Positions 45,752 to 56,102 of a stretch of 64,000 nt of DNA are shown here, piece after piece. Below the pieces are notes generated by a model. The model ran no database searches, was not told the DNA's origin, and worked only from the letters and a program-made list of their open reading frames with translations. Both the position numbers and the translations under genes were made by a program. The stretch comes from Ochotona curzoniae (taxonomy: Eukaryota; Chordata; Mammalia; Lagomorpha; Ochotonidae), in assembly GCF_017591425.1 (NCBI RefSeq), contig NW_024467121.1, positions 22,642,707 through 22,706,706 of the forward strand. The letters are read 5' to 3'. Numbering within the stretch: position 1 is the first letter of the stretch; the number at the start of each line of letters is the position of its first letter.

Positions 45752-46980
45752 ACTGTCTGGAGCTCCTGACCTCTTAGAAACGGAGGAGGAGGGTGTATCC
45801 AAAGTCCTTGTAGCAGGAACCCGCCTAGGTGTCGGCAGCTTTGACTTCCACGTGGAAGCACATAAGAGCAGAAAAAAAAGTGGTGGCGTTTCCATCATTG
45901 AGCTGGGTAGGACCTGGAAAAGCTCCTGTTGATGGTGTGAGCCATCTGGTCATTGTGAACCCTGCTGGCGTCAGTGTGATGTCCACTAGGAACACTGACC
46001 CAAAGGTTGGGCTACTCCTATTGCTGGCTGCTCCACTCCTGGCACCTTTAGTAACCAGATCCAGGCTGCCTGCTGGGAGCTGAGGCCCCTGGTGGTGGCT
46101 GATCATGGGCGAAGCCAGCCTGTCTCTGTTGTGGGTAACAGACTCTCTGCACCATGTGGATGTTGGTATCCTGTGCAGCAAGCAAGGAGCCTACTTAGTG
46201 GGTCTGATGTGGTGGATGCTGGCCTAGAAGGTCCTGTGCAGATGTGGCATCATCTCCCATGAATTCTCAAAGGAAGTCATGCCTGTCTATGCTTTAAAAA
46301 AAATAAAACTTTTTGTTTAAGATTTATTTGTTTGTATTAGAAAACAAATTTATGGGGAGAAGGAGAGAGAAAGATTTATGGGGAGGAGAGAGAAAGATCT
46401 TCCATCCACTGATTCATTCCCTAAGTGGCAGCAATAGCTGGAGCTGAGCCAATCCAAAGCCAGGAACCAGGAGCTTCTTCCGGGCTTTTCACATGAGTGC
46501 GGGATCCCGAGGCTTTGGACCATCCTCGACTGCTTTCCCAGGTCACAAGCAGGGAGCTGGATGGGAAGTGGAGCATCCAGGACATGAACCAGCACCTATA
46601 CAGAATCCTGACACTTGCAAGGCAGAGGATTAGCTGGTTGAACCACCGTGCCTGGCCCTTGATCTCTGCTTCTACTGACATCCCTGAAGAAACTGAAAAG
46701 GAAGAGTTGGATGATAAAGGCTGTGACCAAGGAGAAAGCTGAGGGTGTATGGACTGCCCCTGAGTTCGCTGCCACTCAGCCTGAGGTCACAGGCTGGTCT
46801 GAAGGTGGGCAGCTGCTCTCTGTGCCCATCCAGCAGTTCCCCACTGAAGACTGGGCTGCAACTCCCACAGCTCAGGCCACTGAATGTGTACGAGCAATGT
46901 TTGAGTGGTCTTAAACTGATCTTCATAGTCTCTGACATGGAAATGGAGTTGATGGAAAGTAAACACCAGTTCCTATATAA
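45752..46980 (+). pseudogene. RPSA: Processed pseudogene of RPSA (40S ribosomal protein SA / laminin receptor)
   Basis: Intronless and in sense order. The former start lies at 'ctgtctggagctcctgac' (ATG lost, 45752). Conserved pieces include the frame reading VSVMSTRNTDPKVG near 45970 (family: a VSVISSRNTGQ-like segment), [12 protein letters not shown] and [11 protein letters not shown] near 46790-46850, and the C-terminal region with PTAQATE before TAA at 46912-46914. The C-terminal TEDWS-type repeat is shortened. A 3' UTR remnant with a mutated poly(A) signal (AGTAAA) follows to about 46980. Frameshifts and a CSINE insertion at 46295-46660 make it non-coding. RPSA is a highly expressed ribosomal gene that has given rise to many retrocopies in mammals. 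Confidence 0.93.
46295..46660 (-). mobile_element. CSINE inserted in the RPSA pseudogene
   Basis: Flanks 'gtctatgctt' (46285-46294) and 'gatctctgctt' (46661-46671) are the duplicated pseudogene sequence. The SINE tail carries a local duplication 'agagaaagatttatggggagga/agagagaaagatc'. Confidence 0.9.
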
Positions 46981-47459
46981 CAACAGTGCCCAAGCTGGCC
47001 CCCAGAGGCTCTGATTGAACCATTTCGTGTGGGGTCTGGGCACAGGGTCTGTCCATCCATCCATCCATCCTTCCTTTTTCTCTTCCTTTTTCTTTCTCTC
47101 TTGCTGCCTTTCATGTATTTGTGAAGGCAGTTTTTAGTTCTCAGCAAAACTTAGTGGAAAGCCAGCGTTTCCATGAGCCCCCGAGTTCTGCAAGCATGAA
47201 TTGTTCCCTGTGGACATTACGCTTCAGCATGGGCCGGGTGTCACAGCTGATGAACCTACACTGACACATCATTAGCATCCCAAGTCCGGAGTATACGTGA
47301 GGGTTTGCTCTTGTGCCTGATGTATCCAAAATTAGAGTGTCATGCAGTAGTTTCCCTGTCCTCCCCTGAGCCCTGTGTCACCCCCGATCATTCCTCCAAC
47401 AACCATTACTGTTTATATAAAGAGGACAGACTGAGTGTGTAATATACACAATGGTACAT
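46981..47459. other. Unassigned DNA with (CCAT)n/(CTTT)n tract
   Basis: (CCAT)n at 47049-47073 runs into a pyrimidine-rich stretch to 47101. The remainder is not recognised. Confidence 0.5.
47049..47073. repeat. (CCAT)n microsatellite
   Basis: Five to six CCAT units that grade into a CTTT-rich tract. Confidence 0.85.
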
Positions 47460-48039
47460 TCCATCCTCCCTCTCCTCTTTCCTTTTCTCTTTTGATTTTT
47501 GAGATTGATTTTGAGGTAACTTTCAATTTATTTCATCATCACAGGCTTAATCTTCTAGTAAATAAAGAACAAGCAGAAAGTTGCAAGACCACTGTTCTGC
47601 AGGAGTGCCGGCTGGGGCTGTAAACAATCAAACCTCTAAATGTCAATTTCATTCATATACATTATTCTTTTTTTGGTTCTTAACGTACTAGCTACTACAA
47701 ACATATTGTCCTTTTGGGTCTAGCTGATTTCATTAAGCAAAATGGTTTCTAGTTGCATGCATTTTGTTGCAAAAGATAGGATTTTTTCACAGCCGAGCAG
47801 TATTCCATCATGTACATACATCAGTTTTTTTGTCCAGTCATCAGTTGGTAGACATCTGGGTTGATTCCATACTTTAGCTATTGTGAATTATGCTGCTGTA
47901 AACATGGGGGAACAGGCAACTCTTTCAAATGCTGATTTCATTCCTTTGAGTAAATTCCATGAGTTGGATGACTGGGTCACATGGTAGACCCATTTTCAGG
48001 TATCTGAGCAATCCCCATACTATTTGCTTTTTCCCCCCC

Positions 48040-48341
48040 AATGATTTATTTATTTTTATTGGAAAGGCAGAGAAGAGATACAGAGGAAGATCTTCCTTCC
48101 CATGATTCACTCCCCAAGTGGCTGCAGTGGCTGGAGCTGAGCTGATTTGAAGCCAGAAACCAGAAACTTCCTCTAGGTCTTCCAATTTCCAAGGCTTTGG
48201 GCCATCCTTGACTGCTTTTCCAGGCCACAAGCAGGGAGCTGGATGGGAAGCGGGGCTGCAGGGATTAGAACTGATGCCATATGGGATGCTGGTGCTTGCA
48301 AGGCAGGAACTTTAGCTGCTAGGGTACTGTGCCGGGCCCCT
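48040..48341 (-). mobile_element. CSINE in L1 element 1
   Basis: 'aatgatttatttatttttattggaaaggcagag' to 'gggtactgtgccgggcccc'. The 'tgcagggtccc' block is lost after 'ctaggtcttcc'. Confidence 0.9.
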
Positions 48342-48625
48342 CCATACTATTTTCAACAAAGTTTGTATTAGTTTATATTGCCACCAAGAGTTTACTAGGG
48401 ACACCTTTTTCTCTACGTCTTTACCAGCGTTTGCTACTTTCTAATTTTTGGATAACAATTGTTCTAACTGGAGTGAGGAGAACCTCAGTGTAGTTTTCAA
48501 TTTGCTTTTCCCTGCTGGCTAGTAACCCTGAGCAATTTTTGATGGGTGCTTTGACTGTTTGTATTTTATCCTTTGAAAATGCCTGTCCATGTTTTTTCCC
48601 ATTTCCTTTTCTCTTTTTTCTTTTT

Positions 48626-48955
48626 TTAAAAGATTTATTTTTATTATTATTTTTTTTATTGGAAAGGGAGATATACAGAGAGGAGAGACAGAGAGGAAGA
48701 TCTTCCGTCTGATGATTCACTCCCCAAGTGAGCGCAATGGCCAATGCTATGCCGATCCGAAGCCAGGAGCCTCTTCCGGGTCTCCCACGTGGGTGCAGGG
48801 TCCCAAAGCTTTGGGCCGTCCTCGACTGCTTTCCCGGGCCACAGGCAGGGAGCTGGGTGGGAAGCGGGGCTGCCGGGATAGAACTGGCGCCCATATGGGA
48901 TCCTGGGGCGTGCAAGGAAAGGACCTTAACCACTGCGCCACCGCGCCGGGCCTCT
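48626..48955 (-). mobile_element. Very young CSINE with 15 bp TSD
   Basis: TSD CTCTTTTTTCTTTTT at 48611-48625 and 48956-48970, perfect. Body is near-consensus with intact CpGs ('gcgccaccgcgccgggcc'). Confidence 0.95.
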
Positions 48956-48960
48956 CTCTT

Positions 48961-49259
48961 TTTTCTTTTTAAAGAAAGATTCATTTCCTTTTATTTGAAA
49001 GGCAGAGTTACAGAGAGGAGAGAGAAACAGATCTTCCATCTGCTGACTCACTTCCCAAATTGCTGCAATGGCTGGAGCTAGGCCTGTCCAAAGCCATGCG
49101 GGTCTCCCACGTGGGTGCTTGGGCCATCTTCTGCTTTTCCAGACATATTAGCAGGGAACTGGGTTGGAAGTAGAGCAACTGTTTCTTGAAGTGGTGCTGA
49201 TATGGAATACTAGCACTGTAGTCTGTGGCTTAACCTGCTATGCCACAGCATCAACTCCA
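48961..49259 (-). mobile_element. Old SINE in L1 element 1
   Basis: 'cattttatttgaaaggcagagttacagagaggag', 'gctggagctaggcctgtccaaagcc' and a decayed head 'ctgctatgccacagcatcaactcc'. Confidence 0.8.
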
Positions 49260-49802
49260 ATATCTGAGATTTCTAATCTGTTCCATTATGTACATGCCTA
49301 TTTTTTTTGTGCCAGTGCCAGGCTGTTTTGATTATAATTTCATTGAAATATGTTTTGAAATTTGGTATTGTGATGCCTTCAGCTTTGCTTTTATTATTTA
49401 AGGTTGCTTTAGTTATGTGGCGTTTCCTGTGTTTCCATATGAATTTTGGGATGTTTTTTTTCCCTTTGAATCTGAGCCAGATATCCTTAGTAATTTGAAT
49501 GTGAACAAATTGAATCTGTAAATTACTTTGGAGAGTTATGGGTATTTTGATGATATTCTTCCATAAACTTGGCAGATTGTATCATTTTTTGTGTTTTCTT
49601 TTAATGTTTTATAGTTTTCATTAGATATCTTTCATGTGATTGGTCAAATTTATCCCAAGGTATTTAAATGTTTCTGTAGCTGTTAGGAATGGGATTGTTC
49701 TTACCATTTACTTGTTACAGCTTTGTTTGTATGTGCAATGTTATTGATGTTTATGTGTTGATCTAATATCCTGCAGCTTTGCCAAACTCTTATTAATTCC
49801 AA

Positions 49803-50133
49803 TACTTTTTAAAAAGATTTATTTATTTTTATTACAAAGATATACAGAGAGGAGGAGAGACAGAGAGGTAGATCTTCCGTCTGATGATTCACTCCCCAAG
49901 TGAGTGCAATAGCCGGTGCTGAGCAGATCCGAAGCCAGGAGCCAGGAACTTCCTCCAGGTCTCCCACACGGGTGCAGGGTCCCAGGCTTTGGTCCATCCT
50001 CGACTGCTTTCCCAGGCCACAAGCAGGGAGCTGGATGGGAAGTGGAGCTGCCAGGATTAGAACCAGCACCCATATGGGATCCCGGTGCGTTCAAGGTGAG
50101 GACTTTAGCCACTAGACCACGGCGCCGGGCCCA
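49803..50133 (-). mobile_element. Young CSINE at the L1 deletion junction
   Basis: Near-consensus, 'aaaaagatttatttatttttattacaaagatatacag' to 'ccacggcgccgggccc'. Flanks 'ttccaatac' and 'atgtttgat' show no TSD, and they belong to L1 positions about 1.25 kb apart. Confidence 0.92.
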
Positions 50134-50325
50134 TGTTTGATATTTTTGATGCAGGGTTCTAATTTTCATAAAATTTCCTCTTAATACCACATCTGCTGTG
50201 TGCTGGAAATTTTGGTGTGTTATCTTCATTTCCAGGAATCTTTTTTTATTTCCCTTTTGATTTATCTATGATGCACTGTTTATTCGGGAGCATCTGATTC
50301 AGTTTCTCTGTTTTTAGACTTTTTT

Positions 50326-50536
50326 AAGAATGTTTAAAGGGATCTGGCACAGTAGCCTAGTGGCCCTGCTTGTGGCCTGGGAAAGCAGTCAAGGACAAGT
50401 CCCAGGCCACAAGCAGGGAGCTGGATGGGAAGTAGAGCAGCCGAGACATGAACTGATGCCAATATGGGATCCTGGTGTGTGCAAGGCAAGGACTTTGGCC
50501 ACTAGGCTACTGTGCCAGATCCCTTTAAACATTCTT
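50326..50536. repeat. Foldback palindrome built from a CSINE
   Basis: Outer arms 50326-50365 and 50497-50536 are perfect 40 bp reverse complements. They include the CSINE head and 19 bases of non-SINE flank. An inner perfect 19 bp pair lies at 50364-50382 and 50400-50418, with a 17 base loop. The right half (50400-50518) is an antisense CSINE middle-to-head. The left half is the matching sense strand with about 100 bp omitted. Confidence 0.95.
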
Positions 50537-50857
50537 GTATGTTCAAATATGCAGCCCTGTTGAGAGCCTATCTTATGCCATGAGTATATTGCATTTTGTA
50601 GCTATTGCGTTGAATTCAAGGTTGGACAAGTCAGGGCCACCTGCGTAGGGGCTTCCGTTTTTCTGAGCTGTGTTGTTTATGCATGCTTGTGGGCGGGTGC
50701 AGAATTTTCCTTCCTGTTAGGCCCATGCTGCTTAACTGGAGTTCTCGGGGTGAGGGCATAAGCAGGGGGAAGCAAGCTTCCTGTGTCACTGCACCCACTC
50801 TCCATCCGCCTGGTCCTTTCCTCCTGGTTCCATGCAGGCTTTCTGACTTAGCACTAA
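50537..50857. other. Unassigned DNA
   Basis: Begins with possible L1 remnants ('attcttgtatgttcaaatatg'); otherwise nothing recognised. Confidence 0.35.
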
Positions 50858-51004
50858 GCACTTGAGCTTTTTCTGCTGTTTTCTCAGGCACATCAGCAGC
50901 GAGCTGGATTGGAAGTGCAACAGCTAGGACCTGAGCTATTGATCACACGGGGTGCTGGCAGTGCAGAGGGCAGCTTGACCTACTGTACCACAACACTGGC
51001 CTCC
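50858..51004 (-). mobile_element. Old SINE fragment
   Basis: 'tttctgctgttttctcaggcacatcagcagcgagctgg' to 'ctgtaccacaacactggcc'; the tail half is missing. Confidence 0.65.
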
Positions 51005-51021
51005 AGAGTCTAAGAACCTTT

Positions 51022-51316
51022 TGGGGACCGAGTTTGTGGCACAGGAGGCTAAGTTACTGCCTGTGCCAGCAGCATCTCATGTGGTCACTGGTTGGAGTTC
51101 CAGCTGCTCCACTTTGAGTAGATCTCCCTACAAATGCGCCTGGGGAAAGCAGCACAGGAAGGCTCAAGTGCTTAGGTCTCTGTCAACCATGTTTGAGATC
51201 CAGATAGTTCCCAGATCGTGGCTTTGGCCTGGTTTACCCCTGGCCATTGTGGCCTTTTGAGGAATAAACCAGTGAAAGAAGATCTTCTTTTCCTTTCTCC
51301 CTCTTAAAAAAAAAGT
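51022..51316 (+). mobile_element. Old sense SINE
   Basis: 'accgagtttgtggcacaggaggctaag' head and 'gaataaaccagtgaaagaagatcttc...tctccctcttaaaaaaaaag' tail. Confidence 0.78.
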
Positions 51317-51465
51317 TAGCTTCAGCTGACCGTCAGGGCACACGATGTGGAGCACACCCTGGATGGGTGGGCACTTTGACCCACTGGCTGACTCACGTCT
51401 CCCGGAAGCCCCATTTGCCAGGCTGTGCCCCTAACTTGCTTGCTGCCTCTGCACCTCTGCACTTA

Positions 51466-51483
51466 GCCTGCAGGGGGCAGCAC
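51466..51483 (+). promoter_or_regulatory. Possible CTCF motif
   Basis: GCCTGCAGGGGGCAGCAC fits the CTCF core apart from one position. Motif only. Confidence 0.3.
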
Positions 51484-51613
51484 TGGAACCAGCAGGGCTG
51501 GAAAGGACTCTGGGAGGTGTTCTCCAGGTTGGGTGGGGCAGACTAGGCCAACCACAATAACTGGGAAACTTTGCCATGTCCTCGCTTCTCTAGAAGCAAA
51601 GATCTCAGGGATG

Positions 51614-51672
51614 CTAAAGCTCTCAAACCTGTAAGACTCCAGGAACTTGTTTGCTAATTCTTCCATACAGGT
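51614..51672. repeat. Direct repeat, copy 1 (59 bp)
   Basis: Starts ctaaagctctcaaacctgta and ends catacaggt; matches 52250-52307 with only a few differences. Confidence 0.93.
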
Positions 51673-52110
51673 TGACTCTCCCAGAATGTAAATCCCAGGT
51701 CCTTCATCCTGCCTGCCGTTGGTCCTGGGTGATTCTAAACTTAAGGCTGTTTGCTGCTGCCCAGCTGCCCTTTTGGGAAGTAGCCAGGGGGAGGGGACAG
51801 GTGACCTTGACACGGTCCTGGCATTTGGGATGCTACCCAGCAAGCCACAGGACTGAATTCCCAGACCAAATGACACATGGTGTGTGCTGTCATTTAAAAA
51901 CCTGCAGCCTGAAGAAGGGAGGGTGGGGTAGGTAATACACAGAGAACAGGGCTTGGGTGGGGATGGCTGTGCATCTGCAGTGTTTGTCAAGGATGCCGCC
52001 CGGCCTCCCTTCACCACCTGACATGGCTGGTAGTGAGGAGCCTGAGGCAAAGCTTTGTTAGCTTCCTGCGGAGTCCCATTTGTTTTTCCACTTTGACTTG
52101 GCAGCTTTGT

Positions 52111-52437
52111 TTAAGCATTTAAGCAGGAGGATCTTCCATCTGCTGGTTTACTCTCCGAATAGCTGCAGGGATGGACCGAGCACAGCCAGGAGCCTCTTCT
52201 GGGTCTCCCACATGGAGGGCAGGGGCCCACATACTTGGGCTATCTCCCACTAAAGCTCTCAAACCTGTAAGACTCCAGGAACTTGTATTCTAATTCCTCA
52301 TACAGGTGGATCTTCTTGGGTGGATCTGCAGGGAGTTGGTTTGGAAGTGAAGCAGCCAAGGCTTGAATCTGGCATTCAAAAGGGATGCTGGCATTGCAGG
52401 CAGCAGCTTAACCTGTTATACCAGAGCGCCAATCCCA
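52111..52437 (-). mobile_element. Old SINE carrying a foreign 58 bp insert
   Basis: Antisense SINE: 'gcaggaggatcttccatctgctggtttactc' to 'cttaacctgttataccagagcgccaatccc'. Where consensus has the 'ctgctttcccaggca' region, it instead carries 52250-52307, copied from 51614-51672. Confidence 0.8.
52250..52307. repeat. Direct repeat, copy 2, inside the SINE
   Basis: First 37 bases are identical to copy 1; differences cluster in the last 20. It replaces part of the SINE, so copy 2 is the derived one. Confidence 0.93.
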
Positions 52438-52507
52438 GCTTTTCTCCTTTTCCACAAATCACCCGAGAGGAACACTTTTGGAGGGAAGAAGGCTCATTTC
52501 AGTTTAC

Positions 52508-52795
52508 CTTGGAGATCTGAACTATTTTTGTTTGAGTGGCAGAAAGAGACCTGGACCATCCTAGAGAGAACCTTCCATCTTCTGGGTCAATCCCCAATGC
52601 CTGTGAGAGCCAGGCCAAAGTCAGTAGCCCAGAATTCAGTCTGAGTCTCCCACACGGAGACCACCTGCTTCCTACCGGGGTGATGATTAACAGCAAGCCA
52701 GGCTGGAGGCCAAGGAGTGGGGACTCAAACCAGGCACCTGGATGTGGGCACGGGTATCCAAAGCAACCTCCTCACCACTGCGCCAGCAGTCTAGG
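52508..52795 (-). mobile_element. Old SINE
   Basis: 'gaactatttttgtttgagtggcag', 'ccaggccaaagtcagtagcccag' and 'cctcctcaccactgcgccagcag'. Confidence 0.68.
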
Positions 52796-53309
52796 GCCTG
52801 CCCACCCTGGTGCCTCCCTGGACGGCCCTGCATGGCAGCTGTCCCTCCTCTCTTTAGAGCCCTGTGACTATAAAGAACTTCTTCAGAACAGCTGTTCCCA
52901 CGTCTAGATGTTCTTTTGTAACTGATGAAAACAAATCCTGCCTGCATTTTGAAGCAAAGCAATTGAAACTCGTGAGGATTGCATGTCCCTGGCACATCAT
53001 GCATGCTTAGTGTGTCACAGCTGGTGGTGCCCCAGGTGCCTTGGGTAGGTATTTCCTGTGTGGTGGTTTTTGGGGCTTGGGGTGAGCCATATTCAGAGGA
53101 TGTTCTGTGGGCTCATGAGGAGCCCGAGTCTCCTGGGTCTTGTCCTCTGTTAGGACCCATGTGCGAGCTGGCTTTATCCATGTATGTATAGTTCATGGTT
53201 GACTAGCTTATTAACCTTGTGCTTATTTTATGAGTGTGGTCTGTTACCTTACAAATTATTAACTTTTTCACAATCTTTGTGAGACATATAAGTTATTTTT
53301 TCTCATTTG
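52796..53309. other. Unassigned DNA
   Basis: Nothing recognised. Confidence 0.4.
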
Positions 53310-53588
53310 CTTCCTTTTTAAAAAACTAATATTTCTTTGAAAGGCAGGATTAGATCTTCCATTCACTGGTGCACTCCCTGGGTGCCTGTAACAGAGCTGG
53401 ACCAGGCGAACGTCATGAGCCCGCAGCTCCATCTGGATCTCCCATGTGGGTGGCAGCAGCCCAGGGACTTGGGCCATCTTCTGCTTTCCCAGGCATGTTA
53501 GAAGGGGGCTGGATTGGAAGGGCAACAGCTGGAACTCCAACCAGAGTCCATATGGGATGCTGGCACTGCAGGTGGCAGCTGAGCCTTT
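53310..53588 (-). mobile_element. Old SINE
   Basis: 'aatatttctttgaaaggcaggattagatcttccattcactgg', 'cttctgctttcccaggcatgttagaagggggctgg' and 'ggcactgcaggtggcagctgagcc'. Confidence 0.8.
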
Positions 53589-54624
53589 CGCATTCTGTAG
53601 TAAAACTACGTTGTCTCAACAACAAAAAACAAACAAGAAATGAAACAGAAGGCAGAATGACAAGATGTCAGTCACATGGCAAGCTTGCTCACAGAGTAAG
53701 GTTGCTGTGGAGTGGGAGCACCCTCCCCAGCTGGTGCCAGCTGCGTCCTGGGAGAGGCCCCTGTTTCAGGGACTACATACAGCATTTAGGAGCACAGAGA
53801 GGTCCAGCTGTGGCTTCAGGGTAGCTGTACCCGGACTGTCACAGGGCAGCGGGGAGAAGCTGCAGCAGCTGCAGCGCCTGTAGAGCAGGGATACTGGGCC
53901 TTAGAGGAGAAACACAGCTGGGGTGGGGGGCATGAGCTCTAGTCACACAAGGTGGTGTCTACCCACCCAGATGGCAGGCAGAGCCAGCTCGAACACTCTG
54001 GGCTTCCAGAACGGCAGGGATTGGGGGGATGCAGTAGACCCGCAGGGGCTGCCTTACACAACAGTGTGTGAAATTCTTCCAGATTTTGCCGGAGGTCCCT
54101 TTCCATGGGCCTCAAAGGTGTTCTGTGGATGGAAGCTCAGGTCCTGGGTCAAACTGGTTGCCCCAGTTCTTCCTTTCCTTAGGGCAAAGCCTTCTTTTAT
54201 TTAGCAGCGTTGGCTGATTCTTCCTGCAGACTGGCTAGAACTTGTCAGAATTCCCACTGGGTCAGGCTTGGACCCCATGACCTCCGTTTATAAGGAAGAA
54301 ATTGTAAATGTAAGGATGGGAAAGTGCCATGTTGTGGCAAGGCAAGCAGCGACAGATCCACTGGAGCCCATGCGCACTGGTTGAAAAAGCCTGGGCTTCG
54401 CTGAAGTCTGTCCAGCTTGCTGAATCAAGGGCGTGTATCACAGGAACCTTTAGCAAGCCCTAGTCCTCCCACCCCCCGGGTGATCGCCAAAAACTGATCT
54501 AGACCTAAGAACAAGGTGGCGATGCAACACAGCCTCACCCAGAAAAGCGTCACCACCGCTTTGAAGCTCCCCAAGGCCCTGGTTCCTGAAGCCTGCGTCC
54601 ACAGTAAACGGCACGAGCATCACA
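53589..54624. other. Unassigned DNA
   Basis: Nothing recognised. A 'gctgcagcagctgcagcgcctg' stretch at 53859-53880 is partly self-complementary. Confidence 0.4.
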
Positions 54625-54785
54625 GGCTGGCACTTACCCTGTGTTTGTTAAGCGCTGGCTTGGTTGCAGCTTGTTCGCACCTTAGTTCATCGGCTGCTCA
54701 CCACGGCTCTCCCAAGTGAGGGGTCGTCAGCATTGCCATGTTCCGGATGGGAAACCGGGATGTGTGGGTTCAACGTGACACCCAG
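54625..54785 (-). repeat. MIR element
   Basis: 'ggcacttaccctgtgtttgttaagcgctgg' then, after decayed sequence, 'tgccatgttccggatgggaaaccggg' follows the layout of antisense MIR ('caggcacttgctaagcgctt' ... 'ttttacagatgaggaaactg'). Confidence 0.5.
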
Positions 54786-54935
54786 CACAGAAGAGCCAGC
54801 GTCTTCTCCTCCTCTTCTCTGCGAAAGGAACTGGTTCTTCCCGAGAAGTGGTTCTTAGATTTGCTCTGAGAATGGCATCACTTCTGAGTGAGCTGTGCTT
54901 GTAGATAATTTTACACAAAAATTGTGTCACTTGCA

Positions 54936-55195
54936 GGTTCTCTGGTTCACTTTCTAGGCGGCCACAAGGGCCAGAGCTGCGCCAATCTGAGCCAGGAGCC
55001 AGGAGCTTCTTCTGGCTCTCCTACAGGAGTGCAGGGTCCCAAGGCTTTGGGCCATCCTCCACTCTTTCCCAGGCCACAAGCAGGGAGCTGGATGGGAAGG
55101 GAAGTAGAGCAGCCTGGATATGAACCGCACCCATATGGGATCCCAGTGGATACAAAGGGAGGATTTATCCATTAGACTATTGTGCCAGGTCCTCC
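54936..55195 (-). mobile_element. CSINE lacking its tail
   Basis: Starts at 'ggttctctggttcactttctaggcggccac' and ends 'gactattgtgccaggtcc'. The A-rich and purine-rich end is absent. Confidence 0.85.
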
Positions 55196-55752
55196 CTTTT
55201 CTAATAGGGATAGAAATGTCTTTGAAGAATAGCCCTTCACTCTGCTTCCTGGGCCATTTTGTTTGGAATGCAGCAGGCAGTGTGATCTGAAAGATCAGGT
55301 GGACAGTGTCAGTAAAGGGGTCTTGAGTGGGTTGTGGCCATAGGCACCTGGCAGAGCTCCAGCAACACCCTGGGGGAACAAGACAAAGTCATCCTGGGCT
55401 TGAAGAAATCTGCATGGTTAAAGGTGAAATTTGACTTGAATGATCAGATTTGGGAAACTTGACAGAAGTGCTGCTGGGGTCACAATGAGGTAGCTTCCAG
55501 ATCTGCAAGTTAGCACACTTAACAGCATCACATTGGAAGCCATTTCTTACATCCAGGTGTCAGTAACTTTTTTTGGAAAAAAAAAGACTTCACTTTAAAA
55601 AATTATACAATACAGAAAAAAGCAAGGCATTATGAACATGAGAACAGAAAAAAGAGAAGCCAACAGCTACAAGTACATAAATATTTTAGTCCTGGGAAGA
55701 TAGCAAATGGAAACAGATTTGCATATATTTAAAGAAAAAAAATGAAGAGGTT
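55196..55752. other. Unassigned DNA
   Basis: AT-rich after 55560; possibly decayed L1 sequence but without a firm match. Confidence 0.35.
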
Positions 55753-56102
55753 GAAGTACTAGGTGGGTTTTGGGTGCAGGGAGGCAGGCTGCCAGCTGCG
55801 AGGTTGGTGTCCCGTGTTGGAGCACTGGTGGGGGGCCTGGCTGCTCTGCACTCCGCACCCCGTGCAGTCTCATGCTCATAGACTTGGGAAGACAGTAGGA
55901 GATGGTTCAGGTGCTTGGGTCCTGCCACCAGGTGGGAGCCCGGGATGGAGGTCACCTGGTGGGAGCCCGGGATGGCAGTCCAGGCTTCTAACTCCATTGG
56001 CCTGTACCAGCTGTGGTGGTTGAGACCATGTGGGGAATGAAAATAGCAGATGAAAGCTCTCTCTCTCTTTCTCACACTCTCCCCTTCAAATAAACAAAAG
56101 AT
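55753..56102 (+). mobile_element. Old sense SINE with internal tandem duplication
   Basis: 'ggtgggagcccgggatgg' occurs at 55931-55948 and 55958-55975, a 27 bp tandem duplication. Tail 'gatgaaagctctctctctctttctcacactctccccttcaaataaac'. Confidence 0.75.

Larger units (their letters stand above)
47460..50325 (-). mobile_element. L1 element 1, 3' part, internally deleted and SINE-loaded
   Basis: Antisense L1 3' UTR ('cagtattccatcatgtacatac...ccagtcatcagttgg') at 47640-48010, then ORF2 antisense at 48345-48610, 49260-49800 and 50134-50325. Four SINEs interrupt it. Compared with L1 element 2, about 1.25 kb of ORF2 is missing between 49802 and 50134. No open ORF2 remains. Confidence 0.85.
51317..52110. 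other. Unassigned DNA, source of a templated insertion
   Basis: No repeat recognised. An antisense frame of 195 codons (51463-52050) starts on TTG, has no recognisable domain and is not called. 51614-51672 is the likely donor of the 58 bases found at 52250-52307. Confidence 0.45.

Noticed and set aside
46711..46914. Live C-terminal RPSA coding exon
   Set aside because: Although this part stays in frame, the copy is intronless, lacks its start codon, is frameshifted upstream and carries a SINE.
48421..48984. 187-codon antisense frame
   Set aside because: Runs through a young CSINE and L1 remnants; a chance read-through.
51463..52050. Longest antisense frame (195 codons)
   Set aside because: Begins on TTG, shows no domain, and overlaps the donor of a templated insertion. 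Nothing supports translation.
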